Shown here piece by piece: positions 27,400 through 38,099 of a stretch of DNA of 64,000 nucleotides. A model generated the notes under the pieces. The model ran no database searches. It saw nothing but the letters and a program-made list of their open reading frames with translations, and was not told the DNA's origin. This stretch comes from Aurantiacibacter spongiae (GTDB lineage Bacteria > Pseudomonadota > Alphaproteobacteria > Sphingomonadales > Sphingomonadaceae). Numbering within the stretch: the stretch's first letter is position 1; the number at the start of each line of letters is the position of its first letter. Where the stretch lies: assembly GCF_003815535.1 (NCBI RefSeq), contig NZ_RPFZ01000001.1, positions 186,001-250,000 of the forward strand. The letters are read 5' to 3'. Both the position numbers and the translations under genes were made by a program.

Positions 27400-29465
27400 C
27401 AGAAAAGCACCCAGGTGATGGCGGCAACAAGGCCCAGCAGCATAATCAGGGCGTAACTCGTGAGATATCCTGACTGCACCCGCTTTGCGAGACCGGCACC
27501 CTCCGACACGAGCCAGGCGGCCCCGTCCGGTCCGAACCGGTTGATCGTGCCCTCGTCTCCCTTCTTCCAGAACAGGCGACCGAGCCAGAACGCCGGCCGG
27601 ACGAATAGGAAATTGTACAACTCGTCGAAATACCACTTGTTGAGAACGAAGCGATAGATGGGACCGAGTTGCTCCGCCGTCTGCTCGGGCAGGTCCGTAC
27701 TTTTCATGTAGGCGAGCCAGGCGAAGAACAGGCCAGTCAGCATGGCGATGGTTGCCGACAGCTTGACCAGCACCGGAACCACCTCCGCATCGTGGAGCGA
27801 GTGCATGAAATGCTCGTTATACGCGATAGAGCCGTTCCAGAAGGACGCGGTATCGAGAAACGCCGGGTAGAAGATGAAACCCGCGAAAATCGCTCCGAGG
27901 CTCAAGACGCCAAGGGGAACAAGCATCGTCCACGGACTTTCGTGCGGATGGTAGCCCGCCGTCCCCTCGCGTTCCTCGGGTTCGGGCACCGGGTGAGCGA
28001 CCGAATGGCCGGAATCTTCCTGCTTCGCCGGATTGTGATCCTCCGGCTCGTCGTGACCGTGCCGAACGGCGTGACGTATATGCTCGCTCTCCGCCCAGCG
28101 CGGCTTCCCCCAAAAGGTCAGGAACATCAGACGCCAGCTGTAGAAGCTTGTGAGGAGGGCGGCGATTGCGCCCAGCCAGAAAGCGAGATTGGAAAAGCTG
28201 CCATTCGCTGCCCAGGCCGCTTCGAGGATGGCGTCTTTCGAATGGAACCCGGCGAAGCCCGCATGAACCCAGTACACGCCGACGCCGGTGATCGCCAGCG
28301 TACCGGCCATCATGGCCCAGAAGGTGACTGGGATCTCTTTCCGCAATCCGCCGTAATATCGCATGTCCTGTTCGTGGTGCATCGCGTGAATGACACTGCC
28401 CGCTCCCAGAAACAGCAGTGCCTTGAAGAAGGCATGCGTGAACAGATGGAACATGGCCGCGCCATAGGCGCCAACACCGGCGGCGAAGAACATGTATCCC
28501 AGTTGGGAGCAGGTGGAATAGGCAATCACTCGCTTGATGTCCCACTGCGTCGTACCGATGGTCGCCGCGAAGAAGCAGGTCGCCGCGCCGACCACCGTGA
28601 CCACGGCTAGCGCGGTCGGCGCGGCCTCGAACATAGGCGACAGGCGGCAGACCATGAACACGCCCGCGGTCACCATCGTGGCCGCATGGATCAGCGCGGA
28701 GACGGGCGTCGGCCCCTCCATCGCGTCGGGCAGCCAGGTATGCAGACCCAGCTGCGCGCTCTTGCCCATCGCCCCGACGAACAGCAGCAGGCACAGAACC
28801 GTCATCGTGTCGAACCGCATGCCGAGAAACCCGATGGTGCTCGCACCCCGCATCGCCGGAGCGGCACCCAGGATCTCGGGAATGCTCGTTGTCTGGAAGA
28901 CCAGGAACGTCCCGAAGATACCGAGCATGAAACCCAGATCACCGACCCGGTTGACCACGAAAGCCTTGATGGCGGCGGCGTTTGCGGACGGCTTCTTGTA
29001 CCAGAATCCGATCAGCAGGTAGCTGGCGAGGCCAACCCCTTCCCATCCGAAAAACATCTGAACGAGGTTGTCCGCCGTCACCAGCATCAGCATGGCGAAG
29101 GTGAACAGCGAAAGGTAGGCGAAGAACCGGCTCTGATCCGGATCCTCGTCCATGTATCCCCAGCTGTAGAGGTGGACCAGCGCCGAAACCGTGGTGATGA
29201 CGACCAGCATCACCGCGGTCAGCGTGTCCACGCGCAGCGCCCAGTCGAAGCGCATGTCCCCCGACTGTACCCATTGCAGGACCGGAGTTATCGTCGCGGC
29301 GCCATCCCCGCCGAGGTAGCCGAGAAAGATCGGCCAGCTCAGCGCGCAGGACACGAACAGCGCTGCGGTAGTGACCAGCTTGGCACCTGTATGGCCGATC
29401 ACCCGACCGAACAGGCCGGCGACAAGCGCAGCGAGAAGCGGCGCGAAAACGATGATCTGAATCAC
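27399..29465 (-). CDS. nuoL: NADH-quinone oxidoreductase subunit L
   Basis: NuoL (688 residues) is the distal proton-pumping subunit with the long lateral helix. Typical motifs are [50 protein letters not shown] and [17 protein letters not shown]. Residues ~455-508 form a hydrophilic His/Glu/Asp-rich loop (DNA 27942-28103), a variable insertion of the family. The ATG is six bases from the nuoK stop and the stop overlaps nuoM. Confidence 0.96.
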   Translation of the reverse strand: MIQIIVFAPLLAALVAGLFGRVIGHTGAKLVTTAALFVSCALSWPIFLGYLGGDGAATITPVLQWVQSGDMRFDWALRVDTLTAVMLVVITTVSALVHLYSWGYMDEDPDQSRFFAYLSLFTFAMLMLVTADNLVQMFFGWEGVGLASYLLIGFWYKKPSANAAAIKAFVVNRVGDLGFMLGIFGTFLVFQTTSIPEILGAAPAMRGASTIGFLGMRFDTMTVLCLLLFVGAMGKSAQLGLHTWLPDAMEGPTPVSALIHAATMVTAGVFMVCRLSPMFEAAPTALAVVTVVGAATCFFAATIGTTQWDIKRVIAYSTCSQLGYMFFAAGVGAYGAAMFHLFTHAFFKALLFLGAGSVIHAMHHEQDMRYYGGLRKEIPVTFWAMMAGTLAITGVGVYWVHAGFAGFHSKDAILEAAWAANGSFSNLAFWLGAIAALLTSFYSWRLMFLTFWGKPRWAESEHIRHAVRHGHDEPEDHNPAKQEDSGHSVAHPVPEPEEREGTAGYHPHESPWTMLVPLGVLSLGAIFAGFIFYPAFLDTASFWNGSIAYNEHFMHSLHDAEVVPVLVKLSATIAMLTGLFFAWLAYMKSTDLPEQTAEQLGPIYRFVLNKWYFDELYNFLFVRPAFWLGRLFWKKGDEGTINRFGPDGAAWLVSEGAGLAKRVQSGYLTSYALIMLLGLVAAITWVLF

Positions 29466-29471
29466 GTGCGC

Positions 29472-29777
29472 CTACCCCTTCATCCGGTTGACATCGTCCA
29501 CCGCGATGGTGCCGCGCGAACGGAAATAGATGACCAGGATGGCCAGACCGATCGCTGCCTCTCCCGCCGCGACGGTCAGCACGAACATGGCGAACACCTG
29601 CCCCGTGAGATCGGCGAGGAAGGCGCTGAAGGCGACGAAATTGATGTTCACCGCCAGAAGGATGAGCTCGATGGCCATCAGGATGACGATGATGTTCTTG
29701 CGGTTGAGGAAGATACCAAGAACGCCGAGCACGAACAGGATCGAACTGACGATGATGTAATGCTCGATACCGATCAC
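29472..29777 (-). CDS. nuoK: NADH-quinone oxidoreductase subunit K
   Basis: NuoK (101 residues) is a three-helix membrane subunit with the conserved buried glutamates in [10 protein letters not shown] (Glu37) and [10 protein letters not shown] (Glu73). The start is GTG 29777, overlapping the nuoJ stop (GTGA), and gives the standard [12 protein letters not shown]-terminus. Longer frames upstream are shadows of nuoJ. Confidence 0.95.
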   Translation of the reverse strand: MIGIEHYIIVSSILFVLGVLGIFLNRKNIIVILMAIELILLAVNINFVAFSAFLADLTGQVFAMFVLTVAAGEAAIGLAILVIYFRSRGTIAVDDVNRMKG

Positions 29778-30391
29778 AGGTCGATTCCCTCGCCAATGGT
29801 GGGCCGGGTCATGCGGGTCGCTTCCTTCGGATTTCTCGCAACCTGTTTGGCGATGTTCTGCTGGCCCCGCTGGCTGCGAACCTCGCGATGGGTCAGGACG
29901 ATCGCCCCGATCATGGCGACAAGCAGGATGATACCCGCGGTTTCGAACAGGAACAGGTACTGCCCGTAGAGCACGATGCCGATATCCTGGATGTTGCTCT
30001 GCCCGACGATGGGTGCGGCGGTCCCGCTCGGGGCTCCGAGCTTCAGCGCCCCGGCGCGGTAGGCACCCACACCCAGCACCAGCTCGGCCAGCAGGACGAG
30101 CGCGATGGCGAACCCCAGCGGCGCGTTTTTCATGAAGCCTGCGCGTAGTTCGGCGAAATCGATGTTCAGCATCATCACCACGAACAGGAACAGCACTGCG
30201 ACCGCGCCGACATAGACGACGACCAGCAACATCGCGAGAAACTCCGCCCCCACCAGCACCATCAGGCCGGCGGCGTTGAAGAACGCAAGGATCAGCCACA
30301 GCACCGAATGCACGGGGTTGCGCGCGAGTACCGTGAAAGCGCCCGACGCGACAACCAGTACGGCAAAAAGGTAGAAGGCGAATACCTGCAT
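29774..30391 (-). CDS. nuoJ: NADH-quinone oxidoreductase subunit J
   Basis: NuoJ (205 residues) is a five-helix membrane subunit of complex I with [21 protein letters not shown] and [27 protein letters not shown] use ATG 30391 (MQVFAFYLF) rather than TTG 30400, because a GGAG element is about ten bases from the ATG and only one from the TTG. A 56-base gap separates it from nuoI, one of the few gaps in the operon. Confidence 0.94.
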   Translation of the reverse strand: MQVFAFYLFAVLVVASGAFTVLARNPVHSVLWLILAFFNAAGLMVLVGAEFLAMLLVVVYVGAVAVLFLFVVMMLNIDFAELRAGFMKNAPLGFAIALVLLAELVLGVGAYRAGALKLGAPSGTAAPIVGQSNIQDIGIVLYGQYLFLFETAGIILLVAMIGAIVLTHREVRSQRGQQNIAKQVARNPKEATRMTRPTIGEGIDL

Positions 30392-30447
30392 CAGGCTCAA
30401 GCTCCGCCGGCCGGAAAAATGGTGAACCCTGTCGTCACGCGCGCCCC

Positions 30448-30933
30448 CTAGCGATACGGTGCGTCGGCTTCAAGGTTCGCGGCGATCGCCCGCTCCCACT
30501 TGTCCCCGTTCGCCAGCAGCTTCGCCTTGTCGTATAACAGTTCTTCGCGCGTTTCGGTCGAATATTCGAAATTCGGCCCCTCGACCACGGCATCGACCGG
30601 GCAGGCTTCCTGGCAGAAGCCGCAGAAGATGCACTTGGTCATGTCGATGTCGTAGCGAGTCGTGCGCCGCGAACCGTCCGAGCGCGGTTCGCTCTCGATG
30701 GTGATGGCCTGCGCCGGGCACACCGCCTCGCACAATTTGCACGCAATGCACCGCTCCTCGCCATTGGGATAGCGCCGCAGCGCGTGCTCGCCGCGGAAGC
30801 GGGGGCTGAGGGGGTTCTTTTCGAAGGGGTAGTTGATCGTCACCTTGGGCTTGAAGAAATACTTCAGAGTGAGGGCATGCGCCTTCAGGAATTCCCACAG
30901 GGTGAAGGATTTGACGAGTTGGGCGACGGTCAT
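30448..30933 (-). CDS. nuoI: NADH-quinone oxidoreductase subunit I (two [4Fe-4S] clusters)
   Basis: NuoI (161 residues) carries clusters N6a and N6b. The two ferredoxin motifs are [12 protein letters not shown] and [12 protein letters not shown], separated by about 40 residues. The ATG has GGAGG six bases upstream and overlaps the nuoH stop (ATGA). The long open frame upstream is antisense-like noise through nuoH. Confidence 0.96.
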   Translation of the reverse strand: MTVAQLVKSFTLWEFLKAHALTLKYFFKPKVTINYPFEKNPLSPRFRGEHALRRYPNGEERCIACKLCEAVCPAQAITIESEPRSDGSRRTTRYDIDMTKCIFCGFCQEACPVDAVVEGPNFEYSTETREELLYDKAKLLANGDKWERAIAANLEADAPYR

Positions 30934-31982
30934 GCTGCACCTCCATAGCGAGTAAGCATCAGCCAGCCCGAGGTGAGCACCACGAACACCAGACTGATCG
31001 GCAGGAATACCTTCCATCCAAGGCGCATCAGCTGATCGTACCGGTAGCGCGGGACTGTCGCCATCACCCAGCTGAACATGAAGAAGAAGAAGAATGTCTT
31101 GAGAAGGAACCAGATGATCCCCGGTACCCAGTAGAGCGGCGCCCAATCGACCGGCGGTAGCCAACCACCGAAGAACAGCGTCGTGTTGAGCGCACACATC
31201 AGGAGGATGTTGGCGTACTCGCCAAGCCAGAACAGCGCGAAGCTCATCGACGAATACTCCGTCTGGTATCCGGCTACCAGCTCGCTCTCCGCCTCGGTCA
31301 GGTCGAACGGAACGCGCTGCGTTTCCGCGAGACTGGAGATGAAGAACATCACCCACATGGGAAACAGCAGAATGTTGAACCAGTACCCGTTGACGAAACC
31401 GAACCCGTAGCCGCGCTGCGCTTCGACGATGCCCGACAGGCTGAACGTGCCGGCGAACAACACGACGCAAATCAGGATGAAACCGATCGAGACTTCATAG
31501 GAAATCATCTGCGCGGCGGCGCGCATGGCGGAAAAGAACGGGTATTTCGAATTCGATGCCCAGCCCGCCATCGTCACGCCGTAGACGCTGAGCGAACTTA
31601 TCGCGAGGATGTAGAGCAGCCCGACATTGATGTCCGCAAGCACGACCCCGGTGTCGAAGGGAATGACCGCCCATGCCGCCAGCGCCACGGTGAAGGTGAC
31701 GATGGGGGCTAGCAGGAAGATGCCCTTGTTCGACGCCGACGGAATGATCGTTTCCTGCAGGAAAACCTTCAACCCGTCAGCAAAGCTTTGCAGGACGCCG
31801 AACGGGCCGACCACGTTCGGTCCGCGCCTGAGATTGATGGCCGCCCATACCTTGCGGTCGACATAGATGACGATCGCAACCGCGAGCATCAGGGGAAAGG
31901 CGATGACGAGGGAGCCGATAATGGCCGAAAGCGCCAGCGCCCAGCCGTAGATCATGCCCTGATCAACGAAAAACTCGGTCAT
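30930..31982 (-). CDS. nuoH: NADH-quinone oxidoreductase subunit H
   Basis: NuoH (350 residues) is the eight-helix subunit forming part of the quinone chamber. Motifs include [63 protein letters not shown] and [17 protein letters not shown]. The ATG overlaps the nuoG stop and its stop overlaps nuoI. Confidence 0.96.
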   Translation of the reverse strand: MTEFFVDQGMIYGWALALSAIIGSLVIAFPLMLAVAIVIYVDRKVWAAINLRRGPNVVGPFGVLQSFADGLKVFLQETIIPSASNKGIFLLAPIVTFTVALAAWAVIPFDTGVVLADINVGLLYILAISSLSVYGVTMAGWASNSKYPFFSAMRAAAQMISYEVSIGFILICVVLFAGTFSLSGIVEAQRGYGFGFVNGYWFNILLFPMWVMFFISSLAETQRVPFDLTEAESELVAGYQTEYSSMSFALFWLGEYANILLMCALNTTLFFGGWLPPVDWAPLYWVPGIIWFLLKTFFFFFMFSWVMATVPRYRYDQLMRLGWKVFLPISLVFVVLTSGWLMLTRYGGAA

Positions 31983-34012
31983 TCCGCCGCCTCCTGCAAG
32001 GTGCCGCCGTGGACCAGTTCATCCGAGCAACGCTGCATCACCAGGCTCGCCCGGGCTATGGAGTTGGTGAGGTAGAAATCCCTCACCGGATAGGCAATCT
32101 CACCCGCGGGCGACGTGTCCGACCGAGCGGAGGGTAGCGATCCGTAATCGGCCAGCCCCTCCTCGCCCAGTGCGGGGATCTCGGCCACCATCGCGGAGCG
32201 CAACTGGTCGAAGCTGTCGAAGCCGACATTGACGCCCAGCGCATCGGCCAGCGCCCGCAGGATCGTCCAGTCTTCCCGCGCGTCTCCCGGTGCGAAGACC
32301 GCCTTGTCTGCGAATTGAACGCGGCCTTCGGTGTTGACGTAGGTTCCGGCCTTTTCGGTGTATGCGCTGCCGGGCAGGATGATGTCCGCCGCGTGCGCGC
32401 CCTTGTCGCCGTGATGCCCGATATAGACTTTGAGCGAACCGGCGAAGCGCGCGTAGTCCACCTCGTCCGCCCCCAGCGCCAGAACTACCGCAGGCGATGC
32501 TTCGGCCAGGTCGGTAAGGCCACCCTCGCTGGCGAAGCCGAGCATGAGCGCGCCCATCCGTGCCGCCGCGGTGTGAAGGGCGTTGAAGCCGTTCCACCCG
32601 CCCGGCAGACCGACGCTGTCGGAATCCTTCACGAGGCCGAGCTTGTCAACGAGGCCGAGCGCCGCACCGTGTGCGCCGGCGGCGAAGCCGCCTGCGCCGA
32701 GGATCAGGGCAGGTCGCGACGCCTTGGCGAACACGTCCGTGACGGTCCGGGGGAGATCGCCGAGAATGGCGATATCGGTACCGAGGAATTCAGCCGGGAA
32801 GGTCGTATCCCATTGCGGGCCGACAACGAACACCTTCGCACCGCGCTTCGCCGCCTTGCGCAGCCGAACGTTCACGAGCGGAGCTTCGTGCCGGACCTGG
32901 CTGCCGACGATGAGGACGGCGTCGGCATTCTCGATTTCGTTGAAGGTCGTGTTGAAGGCGACACCGGCGAGGTTCGATACGTCGTAATCCATGCCGGTCT
33001 GCCGACTTTCGACGAGATCGGAACCGGTCACCTGCAACAACGCTTTCGCCGCGAACATCGTCTCGCAATCGACCATGTCGCCCGCGACCGCGGCGATACG
33101 CCCCTGACTGGCGCGCTCGGCGATGGCGGCGAAGGCCGCGTCCCAGCCAGCCTGCGCCAGCTTGCCGTCCGCCCCGCGAATCCAGACCTTGTCGAGCCGG
33201 CGGCGTGTCAGACCGTCAACCTGATAGCGCGCCTTGTCGGAGATCCATTCCTCGTTCACGTCGTCGTTGATGCGCGGCAACACGCGCATGACTTCCCGCC
33301 CGCGCGAATGAACCGTGATGTTGGACCCCACCGCATCGGAAACGTCGATGCCGAGCGTCTTCTTCAGCTCCCACGGCCGTGCCTCGTAAGCGTAAGGTCC
33401 GCTCGTCAGCGCACCGACCGGGCACAGATCGATGACATTGGCCGACAATTCATGTTGAGCCGCCTGTTCGAGATAGGTGGTGATCTGCATGTCCTCGCCG
33501 CGGTAGAGCGCGCCGATCTCGTCCACGCCGGCGATCTCCTCGGAGAAACGAACGCAGCGCGTGCAGTGGATGCAGCGGGTCATGATCGTCTTGATCAGCG
33601 GACCCATGTATTTCTCGGTCACCGCGCGCTTGTTCTCGTGGTAGCGGGTGGCGCCCCGGCCATACATCATTGCCTGGTCCTGCAGGTCGCATTCGCCACC
33701 CTGGTCGCAGATGGGGCAGTCCAGCGGATGGTTGATGAGCAGGAACTCCATCACCCCCTCGCGCGCCTTCTTGACCATCTCCGTATCGGTACGGATTTCC
33801 TGCCCTTCGGTCGCCGGCAGCGCGCAACTCGCCTGTGGCTTGGGCGGCCCGGGCTTCACCTCGACCAGGCACATGCGGCAATTGCCGGCAATGCTCAGCC
33901 GCTCGTGATAGCAGAAGCGCGGGATCTCCTTCCCGGCCATCTCGCAGGCCTGCAGCACGGTGGCGCCATCGGGCACCTCGATCTGTTCGCCGTCTACGGT
34001 GACATTAGGCAT
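31979..34012 (-). CDS. nuoG: NADH-quinone oxidoreductase subunit G
   Basis: NuoG (677 residues) is the large iron-sulfur subunit of the NADH module. The N-terminus has a [2Fe-2S] ferredoxin domain ([17 protein letters not shown]...GNCRMCLVE), then the His-ligated cluster and [4Fe-4S] motifs ([32 protein letters not shown]), then a molybdopterin-oxidoreductase-like domain without metal ligands. The ATG forms TGATG with the stop of the 93-residue unknown gene, so its translation is linked to that gene. Confidence 0.96.
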   Translation of the reverse strand: MPNVTVDGEQIEVPDGATVLQACEMAGKEIPRFCYHERLSIAGNCRMCLVEVKPGPPKPQASCALPATEGQEIRTDTEMVKKAREGVMEFLLINHPLDCPICDQGGECDLQDQAMMYGRGATRYHENKRAVTEKYMGPLIKTIMTRCIHCTRCVRFSEEIAGVDEIGALYRGEDMQITTYLEQAAQHELSANVIDLCPVGALTSGPYAYEARPWELKKTLGIDVSDAVGSNITVHSRGREVMRVLPRINDDVNEEWISDKARYQVDGLTRRRLDKVWIRGADGKLAQAGWDAAFAAIAERASQGRIAAVAGDMVDCETMFAAKALLQVTGSDLVESRQTGMDYDVSNLAGVAFNTTFNEIENADAVLIVGSQVRHEAPLVNVRLRKAAKRGAKVFVVGPQWDTTFPAEFLGTDIAILGDLPRTVTDVFAKASRPALILGAGGFAAGAHGAALGLVDKLGLVKDSDSVGLPGGWNGFNALHTAAARMGALMLGFASEGGLTDLAEASPAVVLALGADEVDYARFAGSLKVYIGHHGDKGAHAADIILPGSAYTEKAGTYVNTEGRVQFADKAVFAPGDAREDWTILRALADALGVNVGFDSFDQLRSAMVAEIPALGEEGLADYGSLPSARSDTSPAGEIAYPVRDFYLTNSIARASLVMQRCSDELVHGGTLQEAAE

Positions 34013-34293
34013 CAGCGGATGACCTCAATCTTATCGGCTCCATAAAGCCCCTCGATGCGCCGGCGCCTCCCACTGATGGTGAGAACCTCACTTCTCATCC
34101 TGACCATGTATCCTTTGCCCATGTAGGGAAGAACTTCGTCCAAGGTGTCCAACGCAAGCTCATTCTCGACGCGGTTATCGCCCTTCGCCACCTTATAGGC
34201 TCCGGCTTTCTTGTACGCCGAGAGACGCGCTGCGGTGGACGATCCATCGCGGTGCTTCGTGACGTGATCACATTCAAGAGCTTTCACGGTCAC
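34012..34293 (-). CDS. 93-residue unknown protein embedded between nuoF and nuoG
   Basis: The GTG start overlaps the nuoF stop (GTGA) and the stop overlaps the nuoG start (TGATG), so the frame is exactly fitted into the operon. The protein is soluble and basic: [13 protein letters not shown] at the N-terminus, [21 protein letters not shown] in the middle, [16 protein letters not shown] and [17 protein letters not shown] at the end. I recognise no domain. Base composition looks visibly lower in GC than the flanking nuo genes, suggesting later acquisition. A complex I assembly or accessory role is possible only by position. A longer in-frame start (34401) lies inside nuoF and is not used. Confidence 0.7.
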   Translation of the reverse strand: MTVKALECDHVTKHRDGSSTAARLSAYKKAGAYKVAKGDNRVENELALDTLDEVLPYMGKGYMVRMRSEVLTISGRRRRIEGLYGADKIEVIR

Positions 34294-35600
34294 TCTGCCG
34301 CCTCCGCCATCGCCGCGCCAGATAGGCCGGCGCCCTCGCGTTCCGCGATGCGGCGTTCGAGTTCCGGGCGGAAATGGCGCAGCAGGCCCTGGATCGGCCA
34401 CGCGGCGGCATCGCCGAGCGCGCAGATCGTATGGCCCTCCACCTGTTTCGTCACTTCGTAAAGCATGTCTATCTCGCCGGGCGACGATTCACCTTCCCGC
34501 AGACGTTCCATCACCCGCCACATCCACCCCGTGCCTTCGCGGCACGGCGTGCACTGGCCGCAACTCTCGTGCTTGTAGAAATAGCTGATCCGGCTGATCG
34601 CACGCACGATGTCGGTGGACTTGTCCATCACGATAACCGCCGCCGTGCCAAGGCCGCTGCCCAGTTCCTTCAGGCCGTCGAAATCCATCGGCGCGTCCAT
34701 GATCTGCTCCGCCGGAACCAGCGGCACGGACGACCCGCCGGGGATGACAGCAAGGAGATTGTCCCATCCCCCGGTGATGCCGCCCGCATGTTTTTCGATC
34801 AGGTCGCGGAAGGGAATGCTCATGGCTTCCTCGACCACGCAGGGCCGCTCGACGTGCCCGCTGATCTGAAACAGCTTCGTGCCGGCATTGCCCTCCCGCC
34901 CGAAGCTGGAGAACCAGCTGGCCCCGCGCCTGAGGATGGTTGGCACGACCGCGATGCTCTCGACGTTGTTGACCGTCGTCGGGCAGCCGTAGAGCCCCGC
35001 CCCCGCCGGAAATGGCGGCTTGAGACGAGGCTGGCCCTTCTTGCCTTCCAGGCTTTCGATCATCGCGGTTTCCTCACCGCAGATGTAGGCGCCCGCGCCG
35101 CGGTGCATGTAGACGTCGAAATCGTATCCCGAACCGCTGGCATTCCGGCCCAGCAGCCCGGCATCGTAAGCCTCGTCGATAGCGGCCTGAAGCGTCTCTG
35201 CCTCGCGGATATATTCGCCGCGGATGTAGATGTAGGCGGCGCGTGCCCGCATCGCGTAACCCGCGACCAGCGCGCCCTCGATCAGCTTGTGCGGATCATG
35301 GCGGATGATCTCGCGGTCCTTGCACGAACCGGGTTCGGATTCGTCGGCGTTGATGACCAGGAAGCTGGGACGTCCATCCTTCGATTCCTTCGGCATGAAG
35401 GACCATTTCATCCCGGTCGGGAACCCCGCCCCGCCCCGGCCGCGCAGGCCCGATGCCTTCATCTCTTCTATGATGGCATCGTGTCCACGCCCGATCAGCG
35501 CCTTTGTATCGTCCCAGTCGCCGCGCGCCTCGGCAGCCTTCAGGCCCCAGTCCTGGAAGCCGTAGAGATTGGTGAAGATCCGATCCTTATCGGCGAGCAT
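34290..35600 (-). CDS. nuoF: NADH-quinone oxidoreductase subunit F (NADH/FMN-binding)
   Basis: NuoF (436 residues) binds NADH, FMN and cluster N3. The FMN/NADH motifs [16 protein letters not shown] and [15 protein letters not shown] are present, with cluster ligands [15 protein letters not shown] and a later Cys in [12 protein letters not shown]. Two ATGs are adjacent; I take the second (35600), five bases from GGGGGA. The start overlaps the 3' end of the 66-residue membrane protein, and the stop overlaps the 93-residue gene. Confidence 0.96.
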   Translation of the reverse strand: MLADKDRIFTNLYGFQDWGLKAAEARGDWDDTKALIGRGHDAIIEEMKASGLRGRGGAGFPTGMKWSFMPKESKDGRPSFLVINADESEPGSCKDREIIRHDPHKLIEGALVAGYAMRARAAYIYIRGEYIREAETLQAAIDEAYDAGLLGRNASGSGYDFDVYMHRGAGAYICGEETAMIESLEGKKGQPRLKPPFPAGAGLYGCPTTVNNVESIAVVPTILRRGASWFSSFGREGNAGTKLFQISGHVERPCVVEEAMSIPFRDLIEKHAGGITGGWDNLLAVIPGGSSVPLVPAEQIMDAPMDFDGLKELGSGLGTAAVIVMDKSTDIVRAISRISYFYKHESCGQCTPCREGTGWMWRVMERLREGESSPGEIDMLYEVTKQVEGHTICALGDAAAWPIQGLLRHFRPELERRIAEREGAGLSGAAMAEAAE

Positions 35601-35787
35601 CATCGTCCCCCGTGGGTGAGTTGGCGAGCAGTTGCGCGCCGAGCACCAGCATGACGCCGCCGATGCCCATGAGTATCTGTCCGGTCGTAGCGTGGTGAAG
35701 ATATGCCGTGGCGGCGCCCGCGATCAGGCCAAGGCTGCCGATCGAGGTGAGATAGCGCGCCAGCTTGCGGTTGCGCCGCGAAAGCAT
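35587..35787 (-). CDS. 66-residue two-helix membrane protein in the nuo operon
   Basis: The ATG forms TGATG with the stop of the 48-residue gene and the frame runs into the nuoF start. The protein has a basic N-terminus ([12 protein letters not shown]), hydrophobic helices at ~12-30 and ~36-53, and an acidic tail (GDDDARR). I recognise no family. It is probably an inner-membrane protein made together with complex I. Confidence 0.65.
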   Translation of the reverse strand: MLSRRNRKLARYLTSIGSLGLIAGAATAYLHHATTGQILMGIGGVMLVLGAQLLANSPTGDDDARR

Positions 35788-35933
35788 CAGCCAATTCCTC
35801 CTCCGAACACGACAAGCGCCGCGACGACGAGAATGCCGACGAGCACCACCGTTTTGATCACGCCCTTCAGGAACTTCCACGCGATGACGATGGCAAGCAG
35901 CGCCACGACGAGCGTGATGATCGAGCTATCCAT
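35787..35933 (-). CDS. 48-residue two-helix membrane protein in the nuo operon
   Basis: This short frame reads DSSIITLVVALLAIVIAW, then a KFLKGVIK turn, then a second hydrophobic helix ending in VVFGGGIG. Two transmembrane helices with a positive loop predict both ends outside the cytoplasm. It starts 39 bases after the nuoE stop and its stop overlaps the next ATG (TGATG). The clean hydrophobic pattern and coupling support a real gene. No family is recognised. Confidence 0.65.
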   Translation of the reverse strand: MDSSIITLVVALLAIVIAWKFLKGVIKTVVLVGILVVAALVVFGGGIG

Positions 35934-35972
35934 GCGATCCGCCCCCTGCATGCCGGGATTGAAGCAACGACA

Positions 35973-36641
35973 TCACCACTCGCTCCGGTAGTCGTGATTG
36001 GCGTCGACCATTTCCTTCAGGGTAGTCGGACCGCCAACGGGTTCGGACGTGTGACGGCCAGGCTCCTGCGTACCGGCCCTGGGTTCCTCGCCCGCGGCCA
36101 GCGCGTCGAGCACGGTGTCGAGGCGCTCGGCGGTCAGGTCCTCGTAATTGTCGTCGTTGATCTGGACCATCGGCGCGGTGGCGCAATTGCCCATGCACTC
36201 GACTTCGGTGAGGGTCCACAACCCGTCATCGGTCGTGTGGCCCTTCCTCATGCCGCGCGCGTAGCAGGCGTCGAGCAGATCGTCCGAGCCGCGCAGCATG
36301 CACGGCGTGGTGCCGCAGACCTGCACGTGAAAGCGCCCGACGGGTACGAGGTTGTACATGGTGTAGAAGGTCGCGACCTCGAGCACGCGGATCACCGGCA
36401 TATCGAGATAGTCGGCGACGTATTCGATCACCGGCAGCGGCAGCCAGCCTTGCGTGTTCGTCTCCGCCCCGACCTGCCTTTGCGCGAGGTCGAGCAATGG
36501 CATCACCGCGCTTTTCTGGCGACCGTCGGGATATTTGGCGATATGCCAGTCAGCCTTGGCCTTCAGTTCCTTCGTAAACGCGAAGCCGCCCCAGCGCTGA
36601 CGCAGTTCGGGCGTATCGGGCGCGATATTTCTAGCGGCCAT
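35973..36641 (-). CDS. nuoE: NADH-quinone oxidoreductase subunit E ([2Fe-2S] cluster N1a)
   Basis: NuoE (222 residues) has the thioredoxin-like fold with ligands in VCGTTPCMLRG and VECMGNCATAPMVQIND. The N-terminal helical part (FTKELKAKADWHIAKYPDGRQKSAVMPLLDLAQRQ) is typical. The C-terminal ~35 residues are an EPRAGTQEPGRHTSEPVGG linker. ATG 36641 overlaps the last codons of the upstream 82-residue membrane protein. Confidence 0.95.
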   Translation of the reverse strand: MAARNIAPDTPELRQRWGGFAFTKELKAKADWHIAKYPDGRQKSAVMPLLDLAQRQVGAETNTQGWLPLPVIEYVADYLDMPVIRVLEVATFYTMYNLVPVGRFHVQVCGTTPCMLRGSDDLLDACYARGMRKGHTTDDGLWTLTEVECMGNCATAPMVQINDDNYEDLTAERLDTVLDALAAGEEPRAGTQEPGRHTSEPVGGPTTLKEMVDANHDYRSEW

Positions 36642-36879
36642 CGGTGCGCGCTCCTGCAATACCGCCGACGAACCTTGCCAGGTTGGCAACTATCACGGCG
36701 AGAACGAATAGAACGAAGGGCAGCACGATAGCGGCCGCGGGGCCGCTGGAAACGTCGTCGAGCGACGGGCCGATGATGAAACAGGCGAGTCCGGCGGTTA
36801 ACCAGGTAGCTGCCGCAAGGCGCGCGAAAAGAGGCCAGGATCGGGTCCGCGCACTGATCAGGGCGAAAAGGCCGCTCAC
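36631..36879 (-). CDS. 82-residue two-helix membrane protein between nuoD and nuoE
   Basis: The GTG start overlaps the nuoD stop (GTGA) and the 3' end overlaps the nuoE start by 11 bases. The protein is [20 protein letters not shown], a helix at ~18-37, an SLDDVSSGP loop, a second helix at ~47-67 and a short RTDGR tail. No family is recognised. Position and coupling make it a candidate accessory membrane factor of complex I. Confidence 0.65.
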   Translation of the reverse strand: MSGLFALISARTRSWPLFARLAAATWLTAGLACFIIGPSLDDVSSGPAAAIVLPFVLFVLAVIVANLARFVGGIAGARTDGR

Positions 36880-38099
36880 CGGTCGCACTCCCCGAAAACC
36901 ACGTCGATCGCACCGAGGATAGCGGTTGCGTCGGGCAGCATGTGGCCCCTCGACATGAAATCCATCGCCTGCAGGTGGCTGAACGCGGTCGGGCGGATCT
37001 TGCATCGGTAGGGTTTGTTCGACCCGTCCGAGACCAGATAGACGCCGAATTCGCCCTTGGGGCTTTCGGTGGCGACGTACACCTCGCCCGCGGGTACGTG
37101 GAAACCCTCCGTATACAGCTTGAAGTGGTGGATCAGCGCTTCCATCGACTGCTTCATCTCGGCGCGCTTGGGCGGGGCGACCTTGCGGTCATCTGACGCT
37201 ATTGGGCCTTCGGGCATCTCGGCGAGGCACTGCTTGATGATCTTCGCGCTTTCGTAAACTTCCTTCACGCGCACCATGAAGCGGTCGTAGCAGTCCGAAT
37301 TGGTGCCGACGGGGATGTCGAACTCCATCCGGTCGTAGACGTCGTAAGGCTGCGACTTGCGCAGATCCCACGGGATTCCGGCGGCGCGGATCATCGGGCC
37401 GGAGAACCCCCAACGGATCGCGTCTTCCTTGCTCACAACGGCGATATCGACGTTGCGCTGCTTGAAGATGCGGTTGTCCGTCACGAGGCTCATCGCGTCG
37501 CCGAACAGTTCGGGCAGGCGCGTGTCGACCCAGTCGCCGATGTCGGTCAGCAGCTTGAGTGGCGCGTCCTCATGCACCCCGCCGGGGCGGAACCAGGCCG
37601 CATGCATTCGGGCGCCGGAAACGCGCTCGAAGAAGTTCATGCAGTCCTCACGCAGTTCGAACACCCACAGGTTCGGCGTCATCGCGCCGACATCCATGAC
37701 ATGCGCCCCGATATTGAGCATGTGGTTGCAGATGCGCGTCAGCTCCGCGAACAGCACGCGCAGGTACTGGGCGCGGATCGGCACGTCGACGTTCAGCAGC
37801 TTCTCTATCGCGAGGACGTAGCTGTGCTCCATGCACAGGGGCGAGCAGTAGTCGAGCCGGTCGAAATACGGCAGCGCCTGGAGGTAGGTCTTGTACTCGA
37901 TCAGCTTTTCGGTTCCGCGATGAAGCAGGCCGACATGCGGATCGATCCGCTCGATGATCTCGCCATCGAGTTCCATCACCATGCGCAGCACGCCGTGGGC
38001 CGCAGGGTGCTGGGGCCCGAAATTGATCGTGTAGTTGGTGATCTCGTCGCCCTCGGTCGTGGGCGACTTTTCTATGGTGAGTCCGCTGGAGTCCGTCAT
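36876..38099 (-). CDS. nuoD: NADH-quinone oxidoreductase subunit D
   Basis: NuoD (407 residues) lines the quinone-binding site with NuoB. The family signature [21 protein letters not shown] is near residue 30, followed by [18 protein letters not shown] and [10 protein letters not shown]-type sequence (here [17 protein letters not shown]); the C-terminus ends [17 protein letters not shown] 38099 overlaps the upstream lipoprotein stop (ATGA); the Met five codons earlier is unlikely. Confidence 0.96.
   Translation of the reverse strand: MTDSSGLTIEKSPTTEGDEITNYTINFGPQHPAAHGVLRMVMELDGEIIERIDPHVGLLHRGTEKLIEYKTYLQALPYFDRLDYCSPLCMEHSYVLAIEKLLNVDVPIRAQYLRVLFAELTRICNHMLNIGAHVMDVGAMTPNLWVFELREDCMNFFERVSGARMHAAWFRPGGVHEDAPLKLLTDIGDWVDTRLPELFGDAMSLVTDNRIFKQRNVDIAVVSKEDAIRWGFSGPMIRAAGIPWDLRKSQPYDVYDRMEFDIPVGTNSDCYDRFMVRVKEVYESAKIIKQCLAEMPEGPIASDDRKVAPPKRAEMKQSMEALIHHFKLYTEGFHVPAGEVYVATESPKGEFGVYLVSDGSNKPYRCKIRPTAFSHLQAMDFMSRGHMLPDATAILGAIDVVFGECDR

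Noticed and set aside
25985-27430. 481-codon alternate frame inside nuoM on the same strand
   Set aside because: It is very Arg/His/Asp-rich, typical of a +1 shadow of a membrane-protein gene, with no start signal.
32315-34045. 576-codon open frame antisense to nuoG
   Set aside because: It is a shadow of nuoG codon bias, with no domain signal or sensible start site.
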